This document shows, in pieces, positions 9,122 to 17,166 of a DNA stretch of 36,164 nucleotides. Made by a program: the position numbers and the translations under genes. The stretch covers positions 1 through 36,164 of the forward strand of contig NZ_JADEXP010000021.1 of NCBI RefSeq assembly GCF_015207065.1. Direction: 5' to 3'. Origin of the DNA: Leptolyngbya cf. ectocarpi LEGE 11479 (GTDB lineage Bacteria > Cyanobacteriota > Cyanobacteriia > Phormidesmidales > Phormidesmidaceae). Numbering within the stretch: the stretch's first letter is position 1; every line of letters begins with the position of its first letter. The notes beneath the pieces are model-generated. The model searched no databases. It was not told the DNA's origin and saw only the letters and a program-made list of their open reading frames with translations.

Positions 9122-9370
9122 CTATTCCTTGATGGTTACCCGTTTGGTCAAAATCACCATGACCTCATTGGGCCGTCCGGTGGAGATGGGCTTACTCCAG
9201 TCATTGGGTTCGGCATAGCGTTTTTTGTGCAAGTCCTGGATGGTGAGTCGCACCCCGGTGAGGCTGCCAAACACTAGATGACGGACGGTTTCGTACTGAT
9301 GATCGGGTAGTGGATCGGTGCCAAGCGGCAGGGTGGATGCAACAGCACCCTGGGTGATATCGAGAAACAT
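9122..9370 (-). CDS. Small conserved cyanobacterial protein of unknown function
   Basis: The 82-aa product looks like a real, soluble protein and resembles small hypothetical proteins I associate with cyanobacteria, especially around TVRHLVFGSLTGVRLTIQDLH, YAEPNDWSKPISTGRPNEVM and ILTKR. I know no function. A GGAG ribosome-binding site lies about 10 bases upstream of the ATG, inside a short inverted repeat (TTTGG TCT CCAAA on the + strand, 9375-9387) that could mask it. A long, strongly structured stretch lies upstream (see 9371-9660). An adjacent hairpin with a G/C-rich stem (about 9087-9116) just past the stop may end its transcript. Confidence 0.65.
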   Translation of the reverse strand: MFLDITQGAVASTLPLGTDPLPDHQYETVRHLVFGSLTGVRLTIQDLHKKRYAEPNDWSKPISTGRPNEVMVILTKRVTIKE

Positions 9371-9660
9371 AAGCTTTGGTCTCCAAACGTTAGCGTTGTG
9401 AATCCTTAGCCATCGCCAGAATCAGAAGTTTGCAGCACAAAGCTACAGGCCCTGATTTGGGCGTGGTTTAGGAAGAAACCAAAGCTCAAGACTCAGCTAC
9501 CCCGAGAATGGATGCAAACCGGGGTAGCAATAGGATAAAGTATCCCAAGCCTCCGACTGCTGTGATCAGTCCTGGGGGTCAGCTGGCGGCGTGGTGTTAG
9601 CTGCACCTGCCGCCAGTGCTAAATATTGAGCTTTGTGGTCATGCCCAACAAGGGCGTGAG
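9371..9660 (-). ncRNA. Multi-hairpin region: candidate structured leader or small RNA
   Basis: Five consecutive stem-loops are visible: 9496-9528 (9 bp, GCTACCCCG/CGGGGTAGC), 9533-9545 (5 bp), 9555-9571 (5 bp), 9583-9616 (8 bp CTGGCGGC/GCCGCCAG plus 4 bp GGTG/CACC, small internal loop) and 9639-9659 (8 bp, one T-G pair when read on +). In addition, 9372-9380 (AGCTTTGGT) pairs with 9478-9486 (ACCAAAGCT), a long-range stem reaching to the start codon of the downstream gene. Read on the minus strand this is the leader of the small conserved gene. The T-G pair fits a + strand RNA slightly better, so orientation is open. I could not match it to a known RNA family. Confidence 0.35.
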
Positions 9661-9714
9661 AACTAAAGTACCGCTAATACATTTGTAACGTCAAGCCAAA
9701 AATATTGCAGTTGA

Positions 9715-9854
9715 TTAAGAATCCAATGGACTCCCTACGCCACACGCCCCCCGATTAAGCACAGGGGTTAAATCATCGCGGTCTTGACGTCCTTATGGCC
9801 TAACAGTTCTTGAATCATGCGAATGTCATAGCTATTCTGTAACAGCTGCCATCG
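9715..9854 (-). pseudogene. Relic of an integron-type tyrosine recombinase (IntI C-terminus)
   Basis: The minus strand reads [20 protein letters not shown] followed by VKTAMI and a stop. One base later, in the shifted frame, comes TPVLNRGACGVGSPLDS and a stop at 9715-9717. This is the characteristic C-terminus of integron integrases and their close XerC-like relatives, normally LLGHKDVxTTMIYTHVLNRG...GVxSPLD. The second catalytic histidine (in LLGHKD) is present. The nucleophilic tyrosine codon has lost one base (TA in place of TAC or TAT), which destroys the active site. Homology stops upstream near 9855, so only about 45 of roughly 320 residues remain. The rest of the gene is not visible. 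Confidence 0.8.
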
Positions 9855-10195
9855 ACCGGTTCAAGTTTTTTTAGAGAATCTTTTCGAGGGAAACACATAT
9901 TGCCAGCCCCCATTACCGACAGGCATGAGGATACTTTTTAGTCAGGGTAAATGGCAAATCAACAGCTCTCTGACCTCTCTAAACTCCGGAGCACAATGGG
10001 ACTGTAGAAGAGTTGTTTGATCATAAATCTATTGTTGTTTGGTGAAAACTGTGTAGCAGCCCTTTGAAGCTCTGGTATACAGCCTTTGTAAGGGAATATC
10101 GGTTCGTGTAGCTCCTAGAGTATTTATGCTTATGTAAGCAGTAAAAGCTCGGATCAGCTATCATCGTTACAGCTATGGTATTTAGATCTAACATC

Positions 10196-10438
10196 ATGCT
10201 GCGGGAAAGCCTTAAGCAAGAAATTGATAAGCTCAATGACAGTCAACTGAGGAAGATTGCTGACTTTATTAATTCCGTCAAAGCTCAGGCTCAGCAACTG
10301 ACACAGTCAATGCCATTTTGGCAACGTGCAACGCCTGTCGAACGCGCCGATAATTTTCGTAGATGGGTAGCTCAGTTGCCTAAAACAAGCATTACCTTAT
10401 CCGATAAAGCATTTGACCGTGGCGATATTTACGAATAA
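10196..10438 (+). CDS. Antitoxin-like protein partnered with a PIN-domain toxin
   Basis: The 80-aa protein from the ATG at 10196 begins MLRESLKQEIDKLNDSQLRKIADFINSVKAQ, a helical dimerisation-type start common in small cyanobacterial antitoxins, and ends with PKTSITLSDKAFDRGDIYE, a tail typical of antitoxins encoded just before PIN toxins. An ATG at 10175 would add seven residues. Its TAA overlaps the ATG of the toxin remnant by one base, the usual translational coupling. Since the toxin is truncated, this is probably an orphan antitoxin. Family assignment is from overall pattern rather than a firm motif. Confidence 0.7.
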   Translation: MLRESLKQEIDKLNDSQLRKIADFINSVKAQAQQLTQSMPFWQRATPVERADNFRRWVAQLPKTSITLSDKAFDRGDIYE

Positions 10439-10587
10439 TGACTAAATATTTGCTAGACACCAATGTTGTTTTACGGTTCAGTAATCCATCCGATTCTCAA
10501 CATGATCTAGCTGCTTCAGCGTTAGACACACGGCTCCTTTACTCTCATATCGACTTTGTTCGTAAATCCTTATTACAGAAAATTTAG
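10438..10587 (+). pseudogene. Truncated PIN-domain (VapC-like) toxin
   Basis: The frame starting at the ATG overlapping the antitoxin stop gives 49 residues beginning MTKYLLDTNVVLRFSNPSDS. This is the start of a PIN ribonuclease domain, with the first catalytic aspartate in LLDTNV. PIN toxins are normally about 125-145 aa with three more acidic residues. After about residue 30 (near base 10528) the sequence no longer resembles the family and soon stops. The nuclease is therefore lost. The break may be a deletion or recombination junction in this accessory region. Confidence 0.72.
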
Positions 10588-10601
10588 TATTTATAGATCT
10601 G

Positions 10602-10931
10602 ATGGGCGAAGTAGATATAGCTGAGGGTCTTGTCCAAATCTTTTTAGTGGCGTTAGCACTGTTGAGCAGCCTATATATATTGTTAGTCTTTTTACCTCTC
10701 TTGCTCGGATCAATTTGTAAACAAAAGGCTTTAGGCAGGTATGGAAGTTTGAGTGTTTTTTCAATCCTGATTTTTTATGCTGTGTGGAGGTTGACTGCAG
10801 GCGATAATCTTATCGATATATTTTTCGGTCCTTGGCTCGAAGATCGACATGTACTTTTCTTATCTACTTCTACATCACTAGGATTTATGTTCTTTATTTT
10901 GCTCAATCATTTCTTTTTGAAAAAGAACTAA
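10602..10931 (+). CDS. Small predicted membrane protein, unrecognised
   Basis: The 109-aa product has about three membrane helices: residues 10-36 (long leucine-rich stretch), about 48-65 and about 86-104, ending in a lysine-rich tail (FFLKKN). I do not recognise a family. There is no clear ribosome-binding site, and base composition is more AT-rich than the neighbouring housekeeping genes. It sits 14 bases after the toxin remnant stop, within a region carrying broken mobile genes. Its membrane topology looks regular enough to be a real gene, but a random AT-rich frame can also look hydrophobic. Confidence 0.5.
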   Translation: MGEVDIAEGLVQIFLVALALLSSLYILLVFLPLLLGSICKQKALGRYGSLSVFSILIFYAVWRLTAGDNLIDIFFGPWLEDRHVLFLSTSTSLGFMFFILLNHFFLKKN

Positions 10932-11059
10932 CACTTCCAGAAGTCCAACGGGAGATCCCAAACACCCCTTAGAAGATGAGACGATGGTGGCACTACTTTC
11001 AGTCCTGGCTGTCAATTAGGGATATCAAGATCGTCCCTTAGGCCTACTCCACTCCAATC

Positions 11060-12250
11060 ATGCGTTCTCCCAACCATGCTTCAAGAAAAAACTTGCAATT
11101 ATGGATTAGTATCCTCACCCTGTCGCTCGTAGGCATCCAATCCTGTCGGCTCAAAATTAACAAAAAGCAGACGCACAATCTCACCCCTCTGCTTCAGCAA
11201 CTTGACACAAGTAACTGGCGCGCAGCCGATGCCGAGACCTTGCGACTGTTGCTTTCTATCAGCGATCGCACCGCCCACGGTTGGCTCAGTCCCAGCGATA
11301 TCGCAACCCTAGATTGCAACCTCCTCGTCAAGATTGATCAAGCTTGGACAACCCACAGTCAGGGACGTTTTGGCTTTAATCAACAACGCCTAATTTGGCA
11401 ATCCGTCGGGGGTACCGTGGGACAATACACCCCCGAAATCGCAGAAAAATTTGGCGATCGCGTGGGTTGGCGTCGCCAAGGGCAATGGAAAAAATACGGC
11501 ACCCTCAACTTCTCTAGCCAAGCCCCCAACGGTCACCTACCCGCTACTACAGGCAATGGAGTCAGTGGTAGTGTTTGGGGTGGCGTCGCCACCCTCAGTC
11601 AGCGGTTCCAATACTGTCGCCACGAAATCGCGATCTCCCAAGCTCGCCAAGATTACTATGCAATCTGCGATCGCAACCCAGATCAACAACACTGCCGCCT
11701 CAAAGACGCCGCTGAACGCTGGGGTGAAACTCAAGATTGGGGTAACACAGGCATTCCCACATTGCTCAACCAGCTAGAGCAATCCCTAGCCCAGCAACAA
11801 TGGATAGCCGCAGATAAAATCACTCGAACCCTACTTGATCGCTATCGTCGTGCCAACTTTGCCGAATTTGGCAGCTCAGCCAGCCATGAACTCATTCCCT
11901 GCTATTTGCTCCAGGCCACAGACGAGCTATGGACCCATTATTCCCAGGGTCACTTTGGCCTGAGCGCTCAAGACCAAGTTCTGGCCAGCCTGAAGCATGC
12001 CAAGCTCAACTCAGTAAACCCAACAGTCAGTAGGCGAGAGGCACTGGGTTGGCCTCAACGCCAGTCTAGTGAGCAATACAACCCATCGTTTGACCAGGTT
12101 GCCCCCCAACAAGTACCAAAAGGCTACTATCCCTACGATATGGGCTACAGCTACGGAACCTATGGATCGGGCTATTCAGAGGCATGGCGTTTCAATCTCA
12201 ATCCAACCTGCGGGTTTCAAACTTATACCACTTCGATGCCTACTGGTTGA
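11060..12250 (+). CDS. Membrane-anchored protein with two GUN4 domains
   Basis: The 396-aa protein has an N-terminal hydrophobic stretch (about 13-30, ending IQSC, a poor lipobox), so it is anchored or exported. Residues about 38-180 form a clear GUN4 domain: NWRAADAETLRLLL, GWLSPSDI, KIDQAWTTHSQGRFGFNQQR and FGDRVGWRRQGQW, then APNGHLPATTG. Residues about 237-340 form a second, more diverged copy (QWIAADKITRTLL, LWTHYSQGHFGLSAQDQV). A Tyr/Gly-rich tail follows. GUN4 itself binds porphyrins and stimulates Mg-chelatase, but cyanobacteria have many other GUN4-domain proteins of unknown role. The duplication and the membrane signal argue against this being the chelatase cofactor. No ribosome-binding site is evident. 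Confidence 0.85.
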   Translation: MRSPNHASRKNLQLWISILTLSLVGIQSCRLKINKKQTHNLTPLLQQLDTSNWRAADAETLRLLLSISDRTAHGWLSPSDIATLDCNLLVKIDQAWTTHSQGRFGFNQQRLIWQSVGGTVGQYTPEIAEKFGDRVGWRRQGQWKKYGTLNFSSQAPNGHLPATTGNGVSGSVWGGVATLSQRFQYCRHEIAISQARQDYYAICDRNPDQQHCRLKDAAERWGETQDWGNTGIPTLLNQLEQSLAQQQWIAADKITRTLLDRYRRANFAEFGSSASHELIPCYLLQATDELWTHYSQGHFGLSAQDQVLASLKHAKLNSVNPTVSRREALGWPQRQSSEQYNPSFDQVAPQQVPKGYYPYDMGYSYGTYGSGYSEAWRFNLNPTCGFQTYTTSMPTG

Positions 12251-12371
12251 AAAGGCTGGGAATTGACCGCAGCCCGCTCAGCTCCACGTTACCCCCCAGT
12301 CTTTCGGCAGGGCATAGCTGTCAAGCTATTTGCAAGATATGATTACTAATAAATATTGAATTAATTGAGCC

Positions 12372-13307
12372 ATGAGAGGGTGGACAAGAGTACAAGGGAT
12401 TGTTTTCTTTTCTGCGTTGATTGCCTTAGCCGTTATTTTGGTCTTCGCAGAGCCGATTGCAACGTGGCTAGAGAAGTGGGCATTCATTAAAATTCTTGAT
12501 GCCGTCAGCAAATTAGGCGTTCTCATTGCAGTCATTACTTTTCTTGTGGAAATTCCTAAACGGGAGGAAAGAATTCAAACTGAGCGCAAACGAGCACACT
12601 TTGAATACTGGCAAGTGATTGATGCAGCTATAGCTGCCGGAACGTCTACTAGTAATGCTCGGAAAATGGCTTTAGAGAATTTGGCAGGTGAAGGAGTTTC
12701 GCTGCGAAACATTGATGTGCCCAAAGCAGAGTTAAGGCGGATTAATTTAGCCAAAGCAGATATGGTAGGAGCTAATTTGAGGGAAGTAGATTTAACAGAC
12801 GCTATTTTAGATAGGGCTGATTTGTCAAAAGCTTCTCTTTATCGAGCACGGCTGTATGGTGCTAGTTTGTTGGATGCAAAGCTAGAAAGTACGGACTTGA
12901 AAGAAGTCCTATACGATGATAGGACTAGATTTCCGACAGGCTTTAGAGCAGATAGGCTAGGTGCTTATCTAATTGCCCCAAATGTATCTCTTTCAGGAGT
13001 TCAATTGCCTAAAGCGGTGTTATGGGGGGTTAATCTACAATACGCAAGCTTGCAAGAATCAAACTTTTCCGATGCGGGATTCCATGGTGCTCTACTGCAA
13101 AATGCTAATTTCCAAGGAGCCAATCTACAAGGATCAAGATTTAGGAATGCAAATTTAGAAGGAGCCAGTTTCAAGGATGCCAACATCCAAAAAGCAAATT
13201 TTGGGGAGGCGAAAGGTCTAACTGTTGAACAAATTAAAACAGCGCAGAATTGGGAAAAGGCAATTTATAGCGCAGAATTTAGTATCGCACTAGGATTGAA
13301 AGCATGA
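12372..13307 (+). CDS. Pentapeptide-repeat protein with N-terminal membrane segments
   Basis: The 311-aa protein has two hydrophobic helices (about 9-28 and 45-61), a charged coiled stretch (PKREERIQTERKRAHFEYWQ) and pentapeptide repeats from about residue 112 to 287 of the A(D/N)Lxx type (for example ADMVGANLREVDLTDA). A non-repeat insert (about 183-208, YDDRTRFPTGF) breaks the coil into two blocks. Such repeats form a right-handed quadrilateral beta helix. Family roles range from gyrase protection to scaffolding, and none can be chosen here. The gene is AT-rich and has no HIP1 site. An attC-like stem-loop starts two bases after its stop. Confidence 0.88.
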   Translation: MRGWTRVQGIVFFSALIALAVILVFAEPIATWLEKWAFIKILDAVSKLGVLIAVITFLVEIPKREERIQTERKRAHFEYWQVIDAAIAAGTSTSNARKMALENLAGEGVSLRNIDVPKAELRRINLAKADMVGANLREVDLTDAILDRADLSKASLYRARLYGASLLDAKLESTDLKEVLYDDRTRFPTGFRADRLGAYLIAPNVSLSGVQLPKAVLWGVNLQYASLQESNFSDAGFHGALLQNANFQGANLQGSRFRNANLEGASFKDANIQKANFGEAKGLTVEQIKTAQNWEKAIYSAEFSIALGLKA

Positions 13308-13308
13308 G

Positions 13309-13399
13309 TGCTAACACATAATTCAAATGCAGCGGATGGTTGAGAGCCACGGGTCTTGAGTTCAAGGTTATTTGCCGCTGCTGATTTGAGTCGTTGAAT
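13309..13399 (+). repeat. attC-like imperfect palindrome after the pentapeptide gene
   Basis: TGCTAAC (13309-13315) and GTTGAAT (13393-13399, fits GTTRRRY) bracket a stem: TCAAATGCAGCGG (13323-13335) pairs with CCGCTGC-TG-ATTTGA (13375-13389), 13 bp with a 2-base bulge. The 91-base length, AAC and GTT ends and bulged inner stem resemble integron attC sites, and the position right behind a stop codon is typical. The left box misses the RYYYAAC consensus at two positions and the spacers are uneven. GTTGAATATTCAAC (13393-13406) is also a perfect palindrome. It could instead be a transcription-end hairpin. Confidence 0.3.
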
Positions 13400-13460
13400 A
13401 TTCAACAACCCTGATTAAAACTGGACAGTCCTGTAGGGGCATTCCCTTTTTGAACCAGCC

Positions 13461-15269
13461 TTATCGACTAGCCACCCACTCAGCGACTCCATCAGCCAGG
13501 GCCTTAGCTAACTCCTGCTGCGATGCTGGATCTACAATCCACTCAAACTCGTAGGGATTGATCATAAACCCTAACTCCAACAGCACGCTAGGCGTGACGC
13601 TAGGTCGGGTCAGGGCCAGATTATTCCAATACACACCGTAGGCAGGACGGTCTAACGTCTCTACCAGGTAATTATGCAAAAACAGAGCCAAATCATGGGC
13701 CTGGGCATGATACCAAAAGGCACCAATGCCCGCTGTGTTTAGAGCATCGCCGTTATCTGGCAGGGCATTGTAATGCAGGCTCAGTGCCATTGTCGGTTCT
13801 GTTGCTTCGATTACCGCGACGCGATCGCGTGGAAACAGGTCATCATCCCCCTCACGCACCATCACAACGGCTGCACCTAACGCTTCTAACTCATCTCTCA
13901 CCAGCTTTGAAATTAACAGAGCAACTTCTTTTTCTGGATACCCCGTTGGCCCCCGTGCACCTAAATCTTCGCTGCTGCCATGACCTGGATCGAGCAATAT
14001 TGTTGTCCCCTGAAGCGGGGCTGCAGAATCTGTTGCATCAACAGAAGGAGGGTGCTTTAACGACAGCACAAGATTTGTGCCTTCATATCGCAGCTTGTAA
14101 CCCCACTGCTGATCCGCTTTAAAGTGAAACGTGTAGGACGCCTTATCCGGTAAGATCGGCTGCCAGTCCATCCGCTCTACCACCGGGTCATCTGAGAAAT
14201 AGATGGTGTCTGTTTGAGGCACGGTATTATGTAGAACCAGAGTGAGACTGGTAGTATCCTGTTCCACACTCATGGGTACCGGCACCTGTAGTGGAAAGAC
14301 TATTTCAGTCCACTCGGGCACCTGACGAGAGCTAATACCGCGAATAGTTGTTGTCGGTGGTACCGGACTAGAGGAGATATTCACCTCTGCCGCTTTGATC
14401 CAAGCACCATAGTCTAAGCGGACCCACTCACCTTCACGACCAGTAACAGCAGCCCGCGTCCCTTTAGGAAGTGGTGTTAGACGAGAGTAGTTGGTGCTGG
14501 GACCAGTGCGGGCAATGCCAGAATCGACGGTTACTTCTGCTACTTGGAATGCGGTGGGTGAAAAAATTTCAATCGGACCACCCCCTGCTTGAGTCACGGT
14601 TTGACCATTGAGCGTCAACTGAAACTCAGGCGTGCCGAAATTTCCTGGCTGATTAAAGGTGGCACAGCCGCCATATTGAGCAGAGCTGAGCACATAGGGC
14701 TCGGTCTGTTCGGTGAGTACGGCGTAGTTGGGCGGTAGTTCTACACTGCTGTGAGGGCTGAGGGGAATTGTTTGGTTTTGTAAGTTAACCGTGACATCTG
14801 CCTGGGGTGGCGCAACGGCACTAAAGCAAATCAGCTCTCCTGGTTGACGAGCGAGACTAAGGCTGGGCTCTAGGGTGTCTGCTGCAAAGGCGATGCCGTT
14901 AGGCTGGGGCGGCTCTAACGAATCGCGGGTGATGATAAAGATGACGCTTTCACCGCCCTGGCTGATGGTGAAATTATTTTGGCCAATGGCTAAGGGTAAC
15001 GTGGGGGCAAAATGACCGTCAGGGCTGCGCTCGGTAATGCGTTCTCCGTTGATGAGGATATCCCTGTCAGGATCGCCGGTACCGATAAAAAAGATGCGGT
15101 CTGCTGTGGTTGTGTGCGTGGAGGGGGGATAGGCGACAAATAGTTGGGTTTGGGCGGTCGTTTGGGCGGTCGTTTGGGCAGTACTGTGGGCCACAGCAGG
15201 CTGAGCGATCGCAAACTGGCCTACTAAGACTGGCGCGATCGCACCCATCATTCCCCATCGATTTGCCAT
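13461..15269 (-). CDS. amiC: N-acetylmuramoyl-L-alanine amidase (Amidase_3) with SH3 domain
   Basis: The 602-aa protein starts with a signal peptide ending near AQPAVA, so it acts in the periplasm on peptidoglycan. A Thr/Gln repeat follows (TAQTTAQTTAQT), then beta-rich regions, a bacterial SH3 domain (about 245-300, GIARTGPSTNYSRLTPLPKG), an AMIN-like region (about 310-405) and the catalytic Amidase_3 domain (about 422-600). Zinc ligands are visible: H430 in DPGHG, the glutamate in YPEKEVAL and the histidine in ALSLHYNA. The catalytic glutamate lies in LLELGFM. It cleaves the MurNAc-L-Ala bond during cell separation. A GGGGAG ribosome-binding site precedes the ATG. The gene is divergent from pyrG. 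The symbol is by family. Confidence 0.9.
   Translation of the reverse strand: MANRWGMMGAIAPVLVGQFAIAQPAVAHSTAQTTAQTTAQTQLFVAYPPSTHTTTADRIFFIGTGDPDRDILINGERITERSPDGHFAPTLPLAIGQNNFTISQGGESVIFIITRDSLEPPQPNGIAFAADTLEPSLSLARQPGELICFSAVAPPQADVTVNLQNQTIPLSPHSSVELPPNYAVLTEQTEPYVLSSAQYGGCATFNQPGNFGTPEFQLTLNGQTVTQAGGGPIEIFSPTAFQVAEVTVDSGIARTGPSTNYSRLTPLPKGTRAAVTGREGEWVRLDYGAWIKAAEVNISSSPVPPTTTIRGISSRQVPEWTEIVFPLQVPVPMSVEQDTTSLTLVLHNTVPQTDTIYFSDDPVVERMDWQPILPDKASYTFHFKADQQWGYKLRYEGTNLVLSLKHPPSVDATDSAAPLQGTTILLDPGHGSSEDLGARGPTGYPEKEVALLISKLVRDELEALGAAVVMVREGDDDLFPRDRVAVIEATEPTMALSLHYNALPDNGDALNTAGIGAFWYHAQAHDLALFLHNYLVETLDRPAYGVYWNNLALTRPSVTPSVLLELGFMINPYEFEWIVDPASQQELAKALADGVAEWVASR
15149..15184 (-). 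repeat. Three tandem 12-bp units inside the amidase gene
   Basis: Three copies of TTTGGGCGGTCG (the last diverged to TTTGGGCAGTAC) encode TAQTTAQTTAQT just after the signal peptide. A 12-bp unit keeps the frame, so copy number may vary between strains without breaking the gene. Confidence 0.75.
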
Positions 15270-15302
15270 GGTTTACTCCCCTCAATTCAGCCTACGGGCG
15301 AA

Positions 15303-15351
15303 ATTATAGCGGAGTCAGCGGTCCTTTCGACTCCACTCAAGGACCGCTGAC
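15303..15351. promoter_or_regulatory. Perfect hairpin between amiC and pyrG overlapping an amiC promoter
   Basis: GTCAGCGGTCCTT (15314-15326) pairs perfectly with AAGGACCGCTGAC (15339-15351), a 13-bp stem with a 12-base loop. On the + strand it is followed by GGTTTTCTCC, a terminator-like end 94 bases before pyrG. On the minus strand a perfect -10 box TATAAT (15303-15308) lies next to the stem and serves amiC. The element may act as an attenuator in the pyrG leader, as a factor-binding palindrome for amiC, or both. Confidence 0.4.
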
Positions 15352-15390
15352 GGTTTTCTCCGTCGCTGAGAGAATAATCTGCCTTTCTAA

Positions 15391-17145
<1,755 letters not shown>

Positions 17146-17166
17146 GCCATCAACCTATGGGAACCT

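Noticed and set aside
9008-9277. 89-codon plus-strand frame overlapping the small conserved gene
   Set aside because: It is antisense to the better-supported minus-strand gene at 9122-9370 and has no protein-family features.
9643-9773. GCCCAAC and GTTAAAT boxes spaced like an attC site
   Set aside because: They overlap integrase coding sequence and one of the hairpins, and no inner stem connects them. The match to the short consensus is probably chance.
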